DNA of 64,000 nucleotides, taken from Przewalskia tangutica. Taxonomy: Eukaryota; Streptophyta; Magnoliopsida; Solanales; Solanaceae. This document shows, piece by piece, positions 12,742 to 25,377 of the stretch. The stretch lies in contig CM056724.1 of the NCBI GenBank assembly GCA_029844215.1, positions 34,696,446-34,760,445 of the forward strand, given 5' to 3'. A model generated the notes under the pieces. It saw nothing but the letters and a program-made list of their open reading frames with translations. It made no database searches and was not told the origin of the DNA. Within the stretch, counting starts at the first letter, position 1. Each line of letters starts with the position of its first letter. Position numbers and translations under genes: made by a program.

Positions 12742-15700
12742 AATTACATTTTTATCCTTTAAAAAATCTATAAATTCTCTACATTTTCTTCATTTTTATC
12801 ACACAACATTTCTCTCAATTCTCTTATTCTCAATTTCTCATACTCTCTTAATCATCTTTATTATCAATTTTCAAATTATTATTATTATTAGTTTTCAAAT
12901 TCAAAGTAGCAACACGCAAGACTTCGAGCTTCGAGTTTCAATTGAATTCTGAATCCCGAAGTTTGGTACACTCGTTTCATTCTCTAATTATTTTATTAAA
13001 TTGTCATATTTATTTGTTGATTATTTAAATATTTTATAATGTCTTTACTAAGGGGAATTGCGTCGGATCATGTAGTAAATTTAGTTCAGGGTAAAAATCA
13101 GAGGTTCTTCATCATCTAATCAAAATATAGATTATGATCAAATGCAAGAAGATTTTGGAATAGAAGATAATGAATGTGATAACGTTCAATTAGATGATAT
13201 TGATGAACTTGAAGAAGAAGAACAAGAACAAGAACCTCCTACACCTACTAGTGTTCCTTCTGTCAATGTTGGTACTGCTAGTGGTAGTCGTAGTCGTAGA
13301 CCTCCTTTACCAGGACCAGTAGCAAGGAAAAAAAGGAGTAAAGTGTGGCTCTTTTATGATAAAGTTGTGGGTACTGATAGAGTTAAATGTAATATTTGTG
13401 GGAGAACTTATAAACATAAGACATGGGGTGGTGACGGGGGGACGGGCACTATAGGTAGACATATAAAACACAATCATACGGCACAATGGAATGATGTCCC
13501 TGATTTAGAACCCGGTCAACAACAACTTAATCCATTAACTGGGGGGTTGGCTAAGTACGATCCAAAAAAAGATCGCATTGAATTAGCAAAAATGATTGTC
13601 GGAGGTTGTTTGCCTTTTTCTTTTGCTTCTTCATATTTAATTACATATATTCAAAGAGTATATAATCCTTTTTTTAAAGGTGTTCCTCGTAGTACTACTA
13701 GAGCCGATATTTTTAGACTTCATAATGATTATGTTATTTTCTTGCAATATTTGTTTGCTAACCTTCCATGCCATGTTAGTTTTACTTCAGACATTGGATA
13801 TGCATTGAACGGTTATGATTATTTAACAATTACTTGTCATTGGATTGATGAAAATTTTAGAATGGAAAAACGTATTATTGCTTTTGCGTATGACGAGGAT
13901 CAAAGTCATCTTCGAAAATATATAAGCGAAACTATTTGTTTTTATGCCCAAAAATATAATCTTTATAATAAAATACTTTGTGTATCATTCGATAATGATC
14001 TAATAATCTGCCGTTGTAGATCTTTTAAAAGTAAGTACAACCACCACTTCCGATATATTTCATGTTCGTTGTGCTTGTCATATTTATAATTTAATTGTTA
14101 AAAGTGGTCTTGATTTATTTTCACCAAATAAAACTTGTCAAAAGAGTCATTGGAGTTATTCAGTAATAATAGGAAAAATAGAATTATAGAATTTAAAGAA
14201 AAATGTAAACAATTTAATTTGAGACCTAAATTCATGCCGTAAGAGATTATTACACGGTGGAATTATACTTATTTATTTTTAAAAGAATGTTATAAGTATA
14301 AAGACCCCATAACACATGTTGCAAATGCGCATTGTAGAACGTGATGTATATGTTAACAAGCGAACATTGGAAATCAATTGGTGAACTTTTAAAAATTTAC
14401 GTAAATTTTACATCGCAATCGTTGAATTTTCGTGATCTTATTACCCAACAGTTTGTAATGTTTTAGCTCATATAAATGAAATTTCATATTTACTTTATGG
14501 TTTAAAATCAAATGTGAAATATAAAGATGCGATTCTGATTATGTTTGAAAAGTTTAAAAATATTTTTTCTATTCCCGATGTTTATTGTATTAGTGCGATC
14601 TTAAATCCTTCTATTAAAAAGTAGATTGTCATAATTTAATATTTAGTTTATATACTTATATGGAAATAGGTCAAACAGAAACTCCATCTTCATTTGATTG
14701 CATAAGTAAACTTGATACTAATTTAACTACATTATATGAATATTATGCTACATTACATGATAACACCAACTCTGCTACTAATATTCCTTCTAGTTCTGGT
14801 TCTGTGTCTACACATGCAGGATTCAATGATGATGACGATGAAGAAGAATCTTTAGACATATGGAGCACTTTTACAACACAACCAACCACAAGCCGATATT
14901 GCGATGAGATGCAATTTTATTTGCAAAAGTCAGTGAGTCAAGAAAAATTTTGACCCTTTACAATGGTGGCAGGATAACAAAAGGCAATTCCCGGTACTTG
15001 CAGCGATGACCCAGGATGTTCTTAATGTGTCGATCTCAACAGTGGCTTCTGAAAGTGCATTTAGCCAAGCACGAGATCAAATAGGAGACACACGTCACTC
15101 ATTGGGTGGAAGCACATTAGAAGTGTTAGTCTGCTTAAGGGATTGGATCGGATCGCAGAGAAGAAATCAAGGATGTGGAGACGTTAATTCTCCTAAGATG
15201 AAGAAATAGGCAATATTTTGGAAGGCGGGAGCGGAGGCGGATCGAATTAATACTCGCATTTAGATGCTATGGAGCATAACCAATTGTATCAACCTATAGA
15301 TTACGAAGAACTTGCAAAATTGTCTCATAATATGTTAATAAAATTATTATTAATTCATTATGTAATCTTATTAACGTTATGAAAGTTCAAAAGTTTACAT
15401 CTTATCATTAATTTTAATTTTACTATCTATTTAGTTGTTAATCATATTACTTATTTGTTAACTTATATCTACTAATCTAATAAATTAATAAAAGTATAAT
15501 TACAAATTTACAATATAAAGTTATAAACTATAAACTGTATAAAGTATAAAGTTATAAACTATAAAATAAAAAGTTAACTTTAAAGTTTCAATTTTAATAT
15601 ATACAACTAAATTATATATTATATTATTATATTACATATTTAAATTGATTTAGTTTATATTATAGAAAATAAATACTAGAAATAAATTAAAAAAAAAATA

Positions 15701-15843
15701 GAAACCGGACCGGTAGGACTGCTCGACCGAACCGCACGGCCGACTGGAATCCGACCGGACCGGTTGGCCTGAGTCCGTGAACTGCCCAGAACCATTAAAA
15801 CCAGAGGGGCTACTGGTCCGGCTGTCACTGTTAGACACCTATA
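12392..15843 (+). mobile_element. hAT DNA transposon, 3.45 kb, with decayed transposase
   Basis: Flanked by the 8-bp duplication ggtgtaat at 12384-12391 and 15844-15851 (the shared flank is up to 13 bp, so the exact edge is ambiguous). The ends are imperfect inverted repeats (TAaAccTGTC-AAC against TAtAggTGTCtAAC). Both subterminal regions are packed with CCGG/GGTCC words: 12400-12610 on the left and 15700-15820 on the right. The element sits inside an Ogre-like LTR. Confidence 0.85.
13142..15209 (+). pseudogene. hAT transposase pseudogene (BED finger plus hATC domain)
   Basis: The first block (13142-14089, 315 codons) has an acidic glutamate-rich start, a basic stretch, then a BED zinc finger: CNIC, followed by GTIGRHIKHNH. 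The transposase core follows (SDIGYALNGYDYLTITCHWID and SFDND). After about 14000 the frame is broken repeatedly. Homology resumes at 14660-14953 and at 15006-15209, where the dimerisation domain is clear (LNVSISTVASESAFSQARD, then LEVLVCLRDWI). It resembles RICESLEEPER-like/ZBED transposases. Because of stops and frameshifts between the blocks I treat it as inactive. Confidence 0.9.
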
Positions 15844-15851
15844 GGTGTAAT

Positions 15852-16194
15852 CAAATTAATGTGTTTCTAAACTAAGTTTGTGATTACTTTCAATAGATTG
15901 GAAAAATCCTTTATTAACTATAGTCCGGGTTAAATGAAACAAACTGTCTTAAATGGTTGACCTCCTCTTGAAACAAAAGATATATTTTGAAATCTCCCCT
16001 TTATTTTTTGGGAAAGAAATAAACCTTTTTTTATCCCTTTTATGGAAAAGGAAATGCTTTGTATTTCAAAAAAGTTTTAAGGAAAATATTTTATTTTTTC
16101 AAGTGTCAAATTATTTTTGGCGGAAAATGATTTGAATGACTATTATTTTTGTAATACTTTCAAACACACGCAGTTTTAAAACAATTTTTATTAT
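15852..16194 (+). other. LTR interior right of the hAT insertion
   Basis: Continuation of the Ogre-like LTR. A 60-codon ORF at 15953-16135 is phenylalanine-rich and not convincing. Confidence 0.4.
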
Positions 16195-16306
16195 ATTCAG
16201 TAGCTTTTATGTCTCGCAAGTTATTCAGTAACTTTTATGTCTTGCAAATTATTCAGTAGCTTTTATGTCTTGCAAGTTATTCAGTAGCTTTTATATCTCG
16301 CGTAAA
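16195..16306 (+). repeat. Four tandem copies of a 28-bp unit at the LTR 3' end
   Basis: The unit attcagtagcttttatgtct plus cgcaagtt starts at 16195, 16223, 16251 and 16279 with few substitutions. It abuts the end of the LTR at 16320. Confidence 0.9.
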
Positions 16307-16349
16307 AGTGAACTGTAACAGATGACGATTTTGTTGGGGACTAATTAGG

Positions 16350-16657
16350 TTCTAATCATAAGTGTTCCAATAAAATAAAATTGCTTTTTGAATTGCTTTA
16401 TATGTTTATTTTATTAGAAATATAATTGTCATTCATGCATATCATCTTTCGCCAAATGGCACACACATACACTTGCATCTGTGCACAAGGACGATTATGT
16501 TGATTCTAACCATAAGGGTTCCAATAATATAAAATTATTTTTTAAATTGCTTTATGTGTTTATTTTATTGGAAATATAACTGTCATTCATGCATATCATC
16601 TTCCGCCAAATGGCACGCACATACACTTACATCTGTGCACAAAGATGATTACACGGA
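16350..16657 (+). repeat. Direct tandem duplication, 154-bp unit
   Basis: Two adjacent copies start at 16350 (ttctaatcataag) and 16504 (ttctaaccataag). They share the run attcatgcatatcatctt and the segment gccaaatggcac. The duplication lies in the leader between the primer site and gag. Confidence 0.9.
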
Positions 16658-17011
16658 TTCGCAATCGTCCTACAATAAAAAAACCAAATATATTTCTTTG
16701 TAACCTATTGAAGATTTAGTTGATTTGTTGTCGTCCAACAATCAACAATGGTTCAACCCCAGTAGTCCGCTCGAGTCCCCATCCATTTAAAAAATCCCAC
16801 TCTCATCAAACTATAGCTCATGCTGACCTAGACAGGTTCGAGTATCTTAGACCTACCTGGACCTATTAGGAAGACTACTTTACGTATCCGCGTGATCGGC
16901 GACCCGAGGATTATGTTCATCCAACTATGTGCTATGTGTGAACATGATTTGTGTTGTATGGGTTAAACCATTGTCCGAGGGGCGGGACCAAACTGTGTGA
17001 TGTCTGTGTAG

Positions 17012-18395
17012 ATGTCTACCAACCTCCATTTTGATATGGTTTTAGGAGCACCAGATTTGTTGTCAATGTGGTGGTTCGATTTAGACGACAAACACCATAG
17101 AGATATTAGTGGTTGTTTAGGATATTTACCCACCATCATGTCTATGACCGGTTGTAAAGAGCTTATCGAGGTCTTAATCGAATATGGGATAATGATATGA
17201 TGGTTTTTAGGTTCGGGCTTATAGAGATGACCCCGACCTTGGAAGAAATTCGAAATGCTATAGACAGTAATGAAACCTGTTTAAGAAGGAGAAAGAAACC
17301 TGATCACAACCTCCTAGTACCAAACAAACCCACTCCCCCTGAAATTGTAAACATGTTGTCCTTAGCCCAAGCCTACTGGGTGTCCCGGGAAACAATAACC
17401 TTTAGGGATTTGTGCCAATGATTTAGGAGTAAAGTGGGGTTCGTGAACAATTCCCTAGAGTTTCAAAGTTTCAAAGATTGAGATGGCACCCGACCCTTAG
17501 CCTTCTCACCCGAGTCATCTCAATCTCCTACGCCATCTTCTACGACGTAGCCAACAATGGCGGTGTATCCAAATACTTCGACATAGTCCCAATCATCATC
17601 GTTGATATATACACAACCTTAGGTAGATGCAGAAACCAGCTTAGGTAGTTTCAGGGGTGCAACCTATTACTACAATGGTGGATTCTCAAACATCTCAGGA
17701 AAACTATAGGTCCCCTAGTCTTACCTACGGATAGTTGAAAGGATGACATGGTAAACCATGATTTCCCTCGCTGAACGAAAATAGAGTGGTCCATCTTCTT
17801 CACTGGTCTTAGAGAAGGATATATAATGGAGGTTCGCTGACTTTACCTCCTCGTGGATTGTAGTCCGGGGCAGAAAATGTCCATTGTTGCCACTCATGGG
17901 TATCCGAGGGGTTCGCCCCTATGCATCGGCTAGGGTTCTTAGACAGCTTAGAAAGAAATAAGTAGCGCGTCAGGTTGGGGGTATGAAGGACTATGTGATT
18001 GAGATCAGATTTGCTAGGGGTTGCTATGTCGGGGATCAACCAATACTAGCAGGTTAGCGACAAAGAGTCCAAAGCTGAGATTAGAGTCATATGGATTCAG
18101 AGGCAAGATAAATGATGGAGACGCCAGGTATTGGGAGAAGATGGAAGTTTATAGACAAACTATAGCGAAATTGGAGGCAGATTTGGGGTCCGCGTATAAG
18201 TGTCTTTAAGACTTGGGAGTTCACATCCAAGAGGTTATATAGGATATCGATCCGATGACCTTCCTAGATAAGGGGTATGTAGTCGATGCCCTCATGGGGG
18301 AGACATATCAGCAGATCTAGACTGCACTACGACGGGCCAAGAGGGCCCGGCCAGACGGAGGATTATCATTAGCCGCGGGAGGATAGCCTTTATGA
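17012..18395 (+). pseudogene. Broken Ogre/Tat gag
   Basis: Fragments in shifting frames: a 62-codon piece from 17012; at 17197-17421 the motif FGLIEMTPTLEEIRNAI followed by RRRKKPDHNLLVPNKP, which I know from Ogre/Tat gag N-termini; and at about 18040-18390 LESYGFRGKINDGDARYWEKM and ETYQQI with a charged end. Several stops interrupt it. No function is expected. Confidence 0.7.
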
Positions 18396-19639
18396 TATTT
18401 TTCATTTATGCTTTATTTTATGATGTAACCCTTCGGGGAAATAATTATTATTAATGAAAATAGTTATGAGGGCAATGGTTTGATTTACAAATTGGCACAA
18501 TTCATGTTCAAACGCTAGAAATGGTCTCGGTTCACGATGCCTAAGGGCACATTTAATATATTGCAATTATGTGTTTATGTGCAAATATCTACTTATGTGT
18601 TTCTATCACGTATTTATAACGAATACCATTAATTCGATGTTCCTGGTATCACCCCAAAAAGAAACACCATAATATGCCTTAAAATTGCCAAAACTTCCCC
18701 AAAATGAAAACCTACTTACCTAAACTGTTACGTCTTCTAGAAAGATTTGACTTGCCGAGATGAATTCTCGACAAAGTTAGAATGTGGATGTTCCCACTAC
18801 TAGTGTGACTGCGGAGAAGAGAGCGAAGCTTCGCTCAGAAGGAAAATGACTGAGATTGACGAAAGGATTGTCTTGGTCAAGACAAAGCTGGAGGAAGTTG
18901 CCCATTTATTGGAACTATCAAGGGAAGTGGTAGAACTGAATCCAACCTGAAGTATTTAAAAATTGTCCAAAAATGCATCCTAAGATGCGGACCACAGATA
19001 AGGAAGTGTTGGCTGCACTTTGGGTCGCAAAAAGGGCAGAAACTTCCTAGTGATCTATTTTGTTACCTCTCAGTAAAATGATCATATGTTCTTGTAGGGA
19101 ATTCCTAATGACGAACAATTGGAAACTAGACTCGAAAGCCTTTAATTGGATAGTTCATGCATCACAAAACTCTATATATCCTTGGAGATATGAATGTTTG
19201 AATCTTGTGCAAGCTCTTTTGAAATATTAGTCTGTAACATAGCTTCCAAGTCACTTTGTGCTAGAGCTCTCATTAGATCTTAAATCAATCCCAACACACC
19301 TACTATACTTATTATCATTACATGTGGTATGTTATTAGTATATAACCTCATTTCGTACACAAAACATTATTTATAATCATCGATATCGCACTTAAAATTA
19401 TTACATCATTTCGTGCTTCCATCCTTTTTCCCAAAGTACTTCCACACCCACATTAGTTTGTTTAATTACTTCTTGACCTTATAACCCTCGCGTGATCCCC
19501 TTGCCCGATCTAATGCGATTTTTAAGCTTCAAATATACGGTGTCTTACAAGTGCCCTTCAACCTAATATTACACCACTAACAATGGTCCATCCTACTATG
19601 TCTGCCAATGAGAAAAAGTTATGGAATAGGATCAAGAGA
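18396..19639 (+). other. Decayed Ogre-like internal DNA
   Basis: No open gene. At 18810-18960 a frameshifted charged stretch (AEKRAKLRSE, then TEIDERIVLVKTKLEEVAHL) looks like a coiled-coil part of the same element. The rest, 18961-19639, shows nothing recognisable. Confidence 0.4.
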
Positions 19640-20985
19640 CTATTTTTCAACATTACAATTACAATGGGGATCATCACATGATACCTAAGATTTATTGATT
19701 GTTTTCATGAGATGTTGCACAACTTGGGGCTGGTGGAGTCCAATAGAGTTGAATTTACTACTATCTTGGAGGGTCAGACCAGATAGTGGTAGAGGACTTA
19801 TGTGAAGAGTAGACCAGTAAAGTCTCTTCCTCACTTGGGCATATAGTTCACACATATCTTTCTTAAGAAGTTCATCCCTGCTAGTAAGAGGGATGAGTTG
19901 TGGGGTCAGTTCGAGCATCTAAGGCAATGTGATATAAAGTATCTCAATTGTGCGCCTACTGATATTGGAGCACTCTCTGCTATGTGTTCTAGTATGCTTC
20001 AATTTAGTGGAGTGGGGCTAACATGCATTAAGTATGAGGTGAGATTCACTAAGTTGTCTTGTTATGTTGCTTTCCTGATTCCCACTGAGATAGAGAATGT
20101 GAGGAGGTTCATAGAGGGACTGATTTATGCTATCAGGCTTGGTATGGCTCGTGAGGTCGAGCATGGGTTTTCTTTCATGTAGGTTGTTACATAGCCAGGA
20201 GTATCGAGCGCATCAGGCACCAGGAGAGATAGGAGCACAAGGGAAGAAGCCTTATAGCTTAGATGGTTTAAGTGGTGCCTCATTCGGAGGTAAGGTTTAT
20301 CAAGATAGACGTCGAACCATATCCAATAGACCAGTATAGTCCACCTTTTGAACTTCACATGGTGCTCATTTAAGGTATAGAACCTATAATGCTCTTTCAG
20401 GTTAGGCATCTTACAATGCATCTTTAGGGACGAGGACTTATGGTCACTACTATCATTATCAGTGATATTCTCAATAGTCTCATCCATGCGGAGGCAGTTC
20501 CAAGGGTTGTTTCAAGTATGGGAAGGTGGGGCACATCAAGAAGAACTGCCTCAAATTACATAGAGATACACTAAAAGGGGTTCATCAAATCGAGTATCTC
20601 CCCTTTGGGTGCTCCTCTCCTTGTGAAGAAGAAGGATGGGTCAATGCAGATCTGCACTCAGTGTTGTCAGTTGAACAAAGTAATTTTAAAGAACAAGTAC
20701 CTATTTTTGTACATAGATGAACTATTTGATCGGTTACAATGTGTAACAGTATTATCTAAGATCGTTGTGAGGTATCGATACCATCGTTGAAGATTACAGC
20801 GACGGATATTCCTAAAACAACTTTTAGGACGTGCTATGAGAATTATGAGTTTCCAGTCATATCTTTTGGGTTGATTAGTACTCCAGCAATATTCATCAAC
20901 TTGATGAACCGAGTAATTAAGCAATACCTATATTCCATTTTCGATAATATATTTATATATTCCTGTAGTAGGGAAGAGAATTAGT
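19640..20985 (+). pseudogene. Ty3/gypsy gag-pol remnant (gag, zinc knuckle, reverse transcriptase), left half
   Basis: Gag tail at 19898-20182 (LTCIKYEVRFTKLS, then PTEIENVRRFIEGL and AMAREVE-like residues), a damaged zinc knuckle at about 20510-20560 (GHIKKNCLKL), then reverse transcriptase at 20605-20984: GAPLLVKKKDGSMQIC, LNKVILKNKYLF, TDIPKTTFRTCYENYEF and ISFGLISTPAIF. Stops and frameshifts are frequent. It is cut at 20985 by a copia element and resumes at 25378. Confidence 0.85.
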
Positions 20986-21728
20986 TGTTAGTGTCAATCT
21001 AGACTCATCAATGAATAAACACAATAATATTCAAGTAATTCAAGATAACTTTAAATCAACAACAATAAGTACAATAAATACTTAAACACATACTAACTTG
21101 GTGTAAATAGAGGTCTGTTTGATGCAATGTCCTAAGACAAAAATTCGTCCCCACTTGTGATGTAGTTCTACGGGCGTCTGCCTTGAGGATACAACTATCT
21201 AAGTGAGAGTTCTAGCACAAGAACTTCACTTCTGGCGAATTTACTTTATGTGTTTTTCAGAAATATTCTTGTGGGAAGAAGATGAAGATCAAACAACAAT
21301 CCTAGATCATTAATTGAGTTTAATGATTGATTGTTAAGTGTATTGTTTTTCATTTTCCCCCAACAAGTGATCAACATGCTTTTATAACATTGATTTTCGT
21401 CCATGGAAGCTTTCTATTCCAAAGGTTGTGTCTCTAGTGAAGAGATGCAACTTTTCCGTTTTCTGGAAATGTTACCGTTGCGAGGCGCCTCGGCCCTTGG
21501 CATTAAGCGCCTCTGCCCTTGACCCGGCGCCGCGGACCTTCCATCAGGCGCCGCGGCTCTTTGCACGGGAATTTTTCCCTGCTTACTGGAATTAATGCGC
21601 CGCGGTCCTAATTCCAAGTGCCGCGACTCTTTGGCCAAAATTTCACAAATTTAGTTTAATCACTTGTTTCTTATTCATCCCATACAAGTTCCTACAATAC
21701 CCCACATTTTCTATTTACACATCTAACA
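20986..21728 (-). repeat. 3' LTR of the copia element
   Basis: 743 bp. It contains a GC-rich tract at about 21478-21610 with repeated GCGCCGCGG words. Near-identical to the other LTR apart from substitutions and a shortened GC tract in that copy. Confidence 0.9.
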
Positions 21729-22340
21729 ATACCTCACATGTGGATAGAAAATAAGATAAAGAGGAACTTATCGTCATTTCTGTCAAACGCGACATGACAT
21801 GCATCGGAAGCGGTGTCTTTTGGACTTGAACCGTTCGTAGTGAATACCTATCGGGCTACTTGTGAAGTAGTGAACGAAATGTCTTGAACTATTCACGTTT
21901 TGTAGTAAACCAAGACAACAAGTATCACACACATCATATTAACATATTTCAATTCTTAGGTTGTGTTCTTTTCGGTCATGAACAACTCCTTCTTCTTGAG
22001 AATTTCTAGAGAACATAGCCATCTCGGTTCTCCCAGATGCGACCCCACATCAATCTCATATAGGTAATACCAAACAAGAATAGTCCGTACTATCCCACCA
22101 TAAAGGCTTTTGAGTATTATTAAGAATAATATATTCATCCCTTAAAACATCAATGGATTTAACACACTTAGTACACCATAAGAATGAGCATATGTGTGTT
22201 TTATGCTCCTTGAGTCTCCCCCAGCTAGTTTTCCTATTGAACCTAAACCATGGGATCTCCAATTATAATAGGTTAGGTTTTCACCAGTTAACGACTCATT
22301 GTATTGGCTTTAAGCCCATTCCCCTCGATGTAAATACGAC

Positions 22341-23770
22341 TTACTCTCTTGTAAGACCTTTTGTCAAAGGATCCGCTATATTGTCCTTTGAATTTACATA
22401 ATCAATGAATATAATTTCATTCTTCAGCAAGCTTCGTATTGTATTATGATCTCGCCTTATATGTCTTGACTTGTCATTGTATATTTGATTATTTGCCCTC
22501 GTCAGGGAAGCCATACTATCACAATGTATGCAAATGGCTGTCACAGGCTTTGTCCACAACGGAATACCTTCTAGGAAGTTTCTTAGTCATTCTGCCTCTT
22601 CGACAACTTTATCCAAGGCTACAAACCCTGCTTCCATAGTTGATTGTGTATTTACCGTTTGCTTTGATAATTTCCAAGATACCGACGCTCCACCAAGTGT
22701 AAATACATACCCACTTGTGGACTTACTTTCTGAATGGTTGGAAATCCAATTAGCATCACAATATCCTTCTAACACGAGAGGATATTTTGTATAATGCAAC
22801 CCATAGTTCAGTGTATGCTTTAGATATCGTAGTGCCCTTATTAGCGCTACCCAATGATTATTTCCAGGATTGTGTGAGTATCGACTAAGTCGACTCATTG
22901 TATATGCCAAATCTGATCTCGTACAATTCATTATGTACATCAAGCTTCCAAGAACTTGCGTATACTCCAATTTAGACACACTGTTACCTTCATTCTTCTT
23001 AAGGTGACTAGCGGGATCAAAAGGGGTAGCAACCGGTCTATAGTGTCTAAATTTTCTAAGGACTTTATCACATAATGGGATTGAGTTAATATATAACCCT
23101 CAAAATTCCTTTGAATTCTAATACCAAGAATGACATCCGTTATTCTCATATTTTTCATATCGAAAGCGGCATGCAACATCTTCTTAGTTTGGATAATTTC
23201 ATCCTTACTTGTTCCCATAATTAGCTTATCATCCACATACAAGCATATAATGACATATGCATTATTACACTCCTTAATGTAGACACATTTGTCACATTCA
23301 TTTATTTGAAAACCATTTGATAATAATGTATTATCAAACTTTTCATGTCACTGTTTTGGAGCTTGTTTAAGTCCATATAAAGACTTAATCAACTTACAGA
23401 TTTTCTTCTCTTGACCTTTAACAACAAACCCTTCGGGTTGTTCCATGTAAATTTCTTCATCTAGTTCACCATTTAGGAATGCAGTCTTCACATCCATTTG
23501 GTGTATTTCCAAATTGTGAATCGCTGCTATAGCAATTAACGTTTTTATAGACGTAATTCTAGATACTAGTGAGAAGGTATAAAAAAATCTACACCTTTCT
23601 TTTTTCTAAACCCTTTGGCTACTATATGTGCTTTATATTTTTCTATAGTACCATTAGGCCTTAGTTTCCGTTTGAAGATCCATTTATGGCCTATTGATTT
23701 TTGTCCCGGAGGGAGATCAACCAATTTCCATGTATTATTTTGTACAATGGATTCTACCTCACTTTGGATA
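22341..23770 (-). pseudogene. copia reverse transcriptase and RNase H, broken
   Basis: Read on the - strand: MDVKTAFLNGELDEEIYMEQ, then KLIKSLYGLKQAPK and the catalytic YVDD (ORF 22940-23242), the thumb and RNase H parts LEYTQVLGSLMYIMNCTRSD and LVLEGYCDANW, then RHIRRDHNTIRSLLKN with NIADPLTKGL near 22350. In-frame stops and frameshifts in 23240-23770 make it inactive. Confidence 0.9.
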
Positions 23771-23839
23771 GTTTCCTGAATACATTGGTCATTTGTGGGG
23801 CTAGTGCATTCCTCCCGGTTGCAAAAGATGGCTTGGCAC

Positions 23840-24572
23840 CAATAAATTTTCCTTTGCCTTTCTGAAACTTGGCCTTGGAAGCATTGCCTTATACCATATT
23901 GGCATTAGGATCCAATGAAACAGCATCAGCCCTTTCATTCTTCCGGTTGTCCTCTTCAACACGAATTTTCAGAACCAGTTGCTCAAAACTCATCTCCTCC
24001 GTTAGATGCTTCAAATAAACCTTAAAATCCTTCCAAGAAGGAGGTAATTTTTCAATAGTAGCACCAACAAGGAAATATTGGTTAAGGCTCGTACCTTCAA
24101 CCTCTAGTTCATGAACAATGACTTGGAGTTCCTCCACTTGCTTGACAACATCCTTTGCATCGCTCATCTTGAAGTTTAAGAACTTGCCGATGACGAACTT
24201 CTTCGAACAAGCAATCTCAATTTTGTACTTGTTCTTCAATGACTGTCATAACTCCCGTGCTGATCCGAACGTGGAGTATATGTCATAGAGAGTATCATCC
24301 AAGGCGTTGAGAATGTAGTTCTTGCAAAGAAACTCTTGGCTCCACCAAGTCTCAATAGCCTTCAGCCTTTCGGCTCTCTCCGCATCAGTAGGAGCATTCT
24401 CCCCTTCTCCTTCCGGCAATGCCGTTGGAGCCTCAGCAGTCAATACATTTGCCACATGAAGAGTTGTCAAATAAAACATCATCTTTTGTTGTCAGCGTTT
24501 GAAATCAGAACCCTTGAATTTTTCGGGTTTCTCCACATGGTTTTTCACCATTGATGATCCAGATTGATCCAT
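23840..24572 (-). pseudogene. copia gag, broken
   Basis: Starts at ATG 24572 (MDQSGSSMVKNH) soon after the 5' LTR. It covers FYLTTLHVANVL, a glutamate-rich insert, ETWWSQEFLCKNYILNALDD, the gag core LEVEGTSLNQYF and EKLPPSWKDFKVYLKH, and a basic end KGKGKFIGAKP. Stops lie at about 24494 (a TGA where Trp is expected) and 24243. Beyond the basic end the sequence jumps to RT. Confidence 0.85.
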
Positions 24573-24662
24573 ATTTGTAAATCAGGAAATAGTATTCTCT
24601 GAAAATTTTGCAAACTCAAGAAATCAGAAAAATAAATTTTCTGAGAATTTTTTGTCTTAGAT

Positions 24663-25377
24663 TATTAGTGTCAATCTAGACTCATCAATGAATAAGCACA
24701 ATAATATTCAAGTAATTCAAGATAACTTTAAATCAACAACAATACGTACAATAAATACTTAAACACATACTAACTTTGTGTAGATAGAGGTCTGCTTGAT
24801 GCAGTGTCCTAAGACAAAAATTCGTCCCCACGTGTGCTGTAGTTCTATGGACGTCTGCCTTGAGGATACAACTATCTAAGTGGGAGTTCTAGCACAAAAA
24901 CTTCATTTCTGGCGAATTTACTTTATGTGTTTTTCAGAAATATTCTTGTGGGAATAAGATGAAGATTAAGCAACAATCCTAGATCATTAATTGAGTTTAA
25001 TGATTGATTGGCAAGTTTTCCTCCAACAAGTGATCAACATGCTTTTATAGCATTGATTTTCGTCCATGACAACTTTCCATTCCAAAGGTTGTGTCTCTAG
25101 TGAAGAGATGCAACTTTTTCGTTTTCTGGAAATGTTACCGATGCGAGGCGCTTCGACCCTTGACCCGGCGCCGCGGCCCTAATTCATCTGGAATTTCCAG
25201 TGACTTACTGGAAATCTGCGCCACGGCTCTTAGCACGGGAATTTTTCCCTGCTTACTGAAATTGATGCGTCGCGGCTCTTTGGCCAAAATTTCACAAATT
25301 TAGTTTAATCACTTGTTTCGTTTTCATCCCATACAAATTCCTACAGTACTCCATATTTTCTATTCACACATCTAACA
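24663..25377 (-). repeat. 5' LTR of the copia element
   Basis: 715 bp, parallel to 20986-21728. The difference in length lies mainly in the GC-rich tract at about 25140-25290. Confidence 0.9.

Larger units (their letters stand above)
9661..16320 (+). mobile_element. Long LTR of a decayed Ogre/Tat-type element, carrying a nested hAT
   Basis: Begins TGTTGACACC, ends TGTAACA at 16320, and is followed by a degenerate primer-site region (gacgattttgttggggac, resembling the Ogre/Tat form CGACTCCGCTGGGGAC). Subtracting the hAT at 12392-15843 leaves about 3.2 kb of LTR, in the range of this lineage. An Ogre-like gag follows at 17 kb. The DNA from 9.7 to 12.3 kb is otherwise gene-free; ORFs at 10137 and 10729 look accidental. 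Matching target duplications were not searched for because the 3' LTR is not recognised. Confidence 0.6.
20986..25377 (-). mobile_element. Ty1/copia retrotransposon with two LTRs, internally deleted
   Basis: LTRs at 20986-21728 and 24663-25377 run the same way. Both end in CATCTAACA in + orientation; the left begins TGTTAGTGTC, the right the mutated TATTAGTGTC. Flanking 5-mers are TTAGT (20981-20985) and TGAGT (25378-25382), a target duplication with one change. Coding order on the - strand is LTR, gag, RT, RNase H, LTR. The protease-integrase region is missing. The element sits inside a gypsy reverse transcriptase, whose frame resumes after removal. Confidence 0.9.

Noticed and set aside
12400..12952. 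Proline/glycine-rich ORFs on both strands
   Set aside because: They are translations of the CCGG/GGTCC subterminal repeats and poly-A/T runs of the hAT element.
20125..20487. 120-codon - strand ORF
   Set aside because: Antisense to a gypsy gag remnant with recognisable residues on the + strand; it has no recognisable domain of its own.
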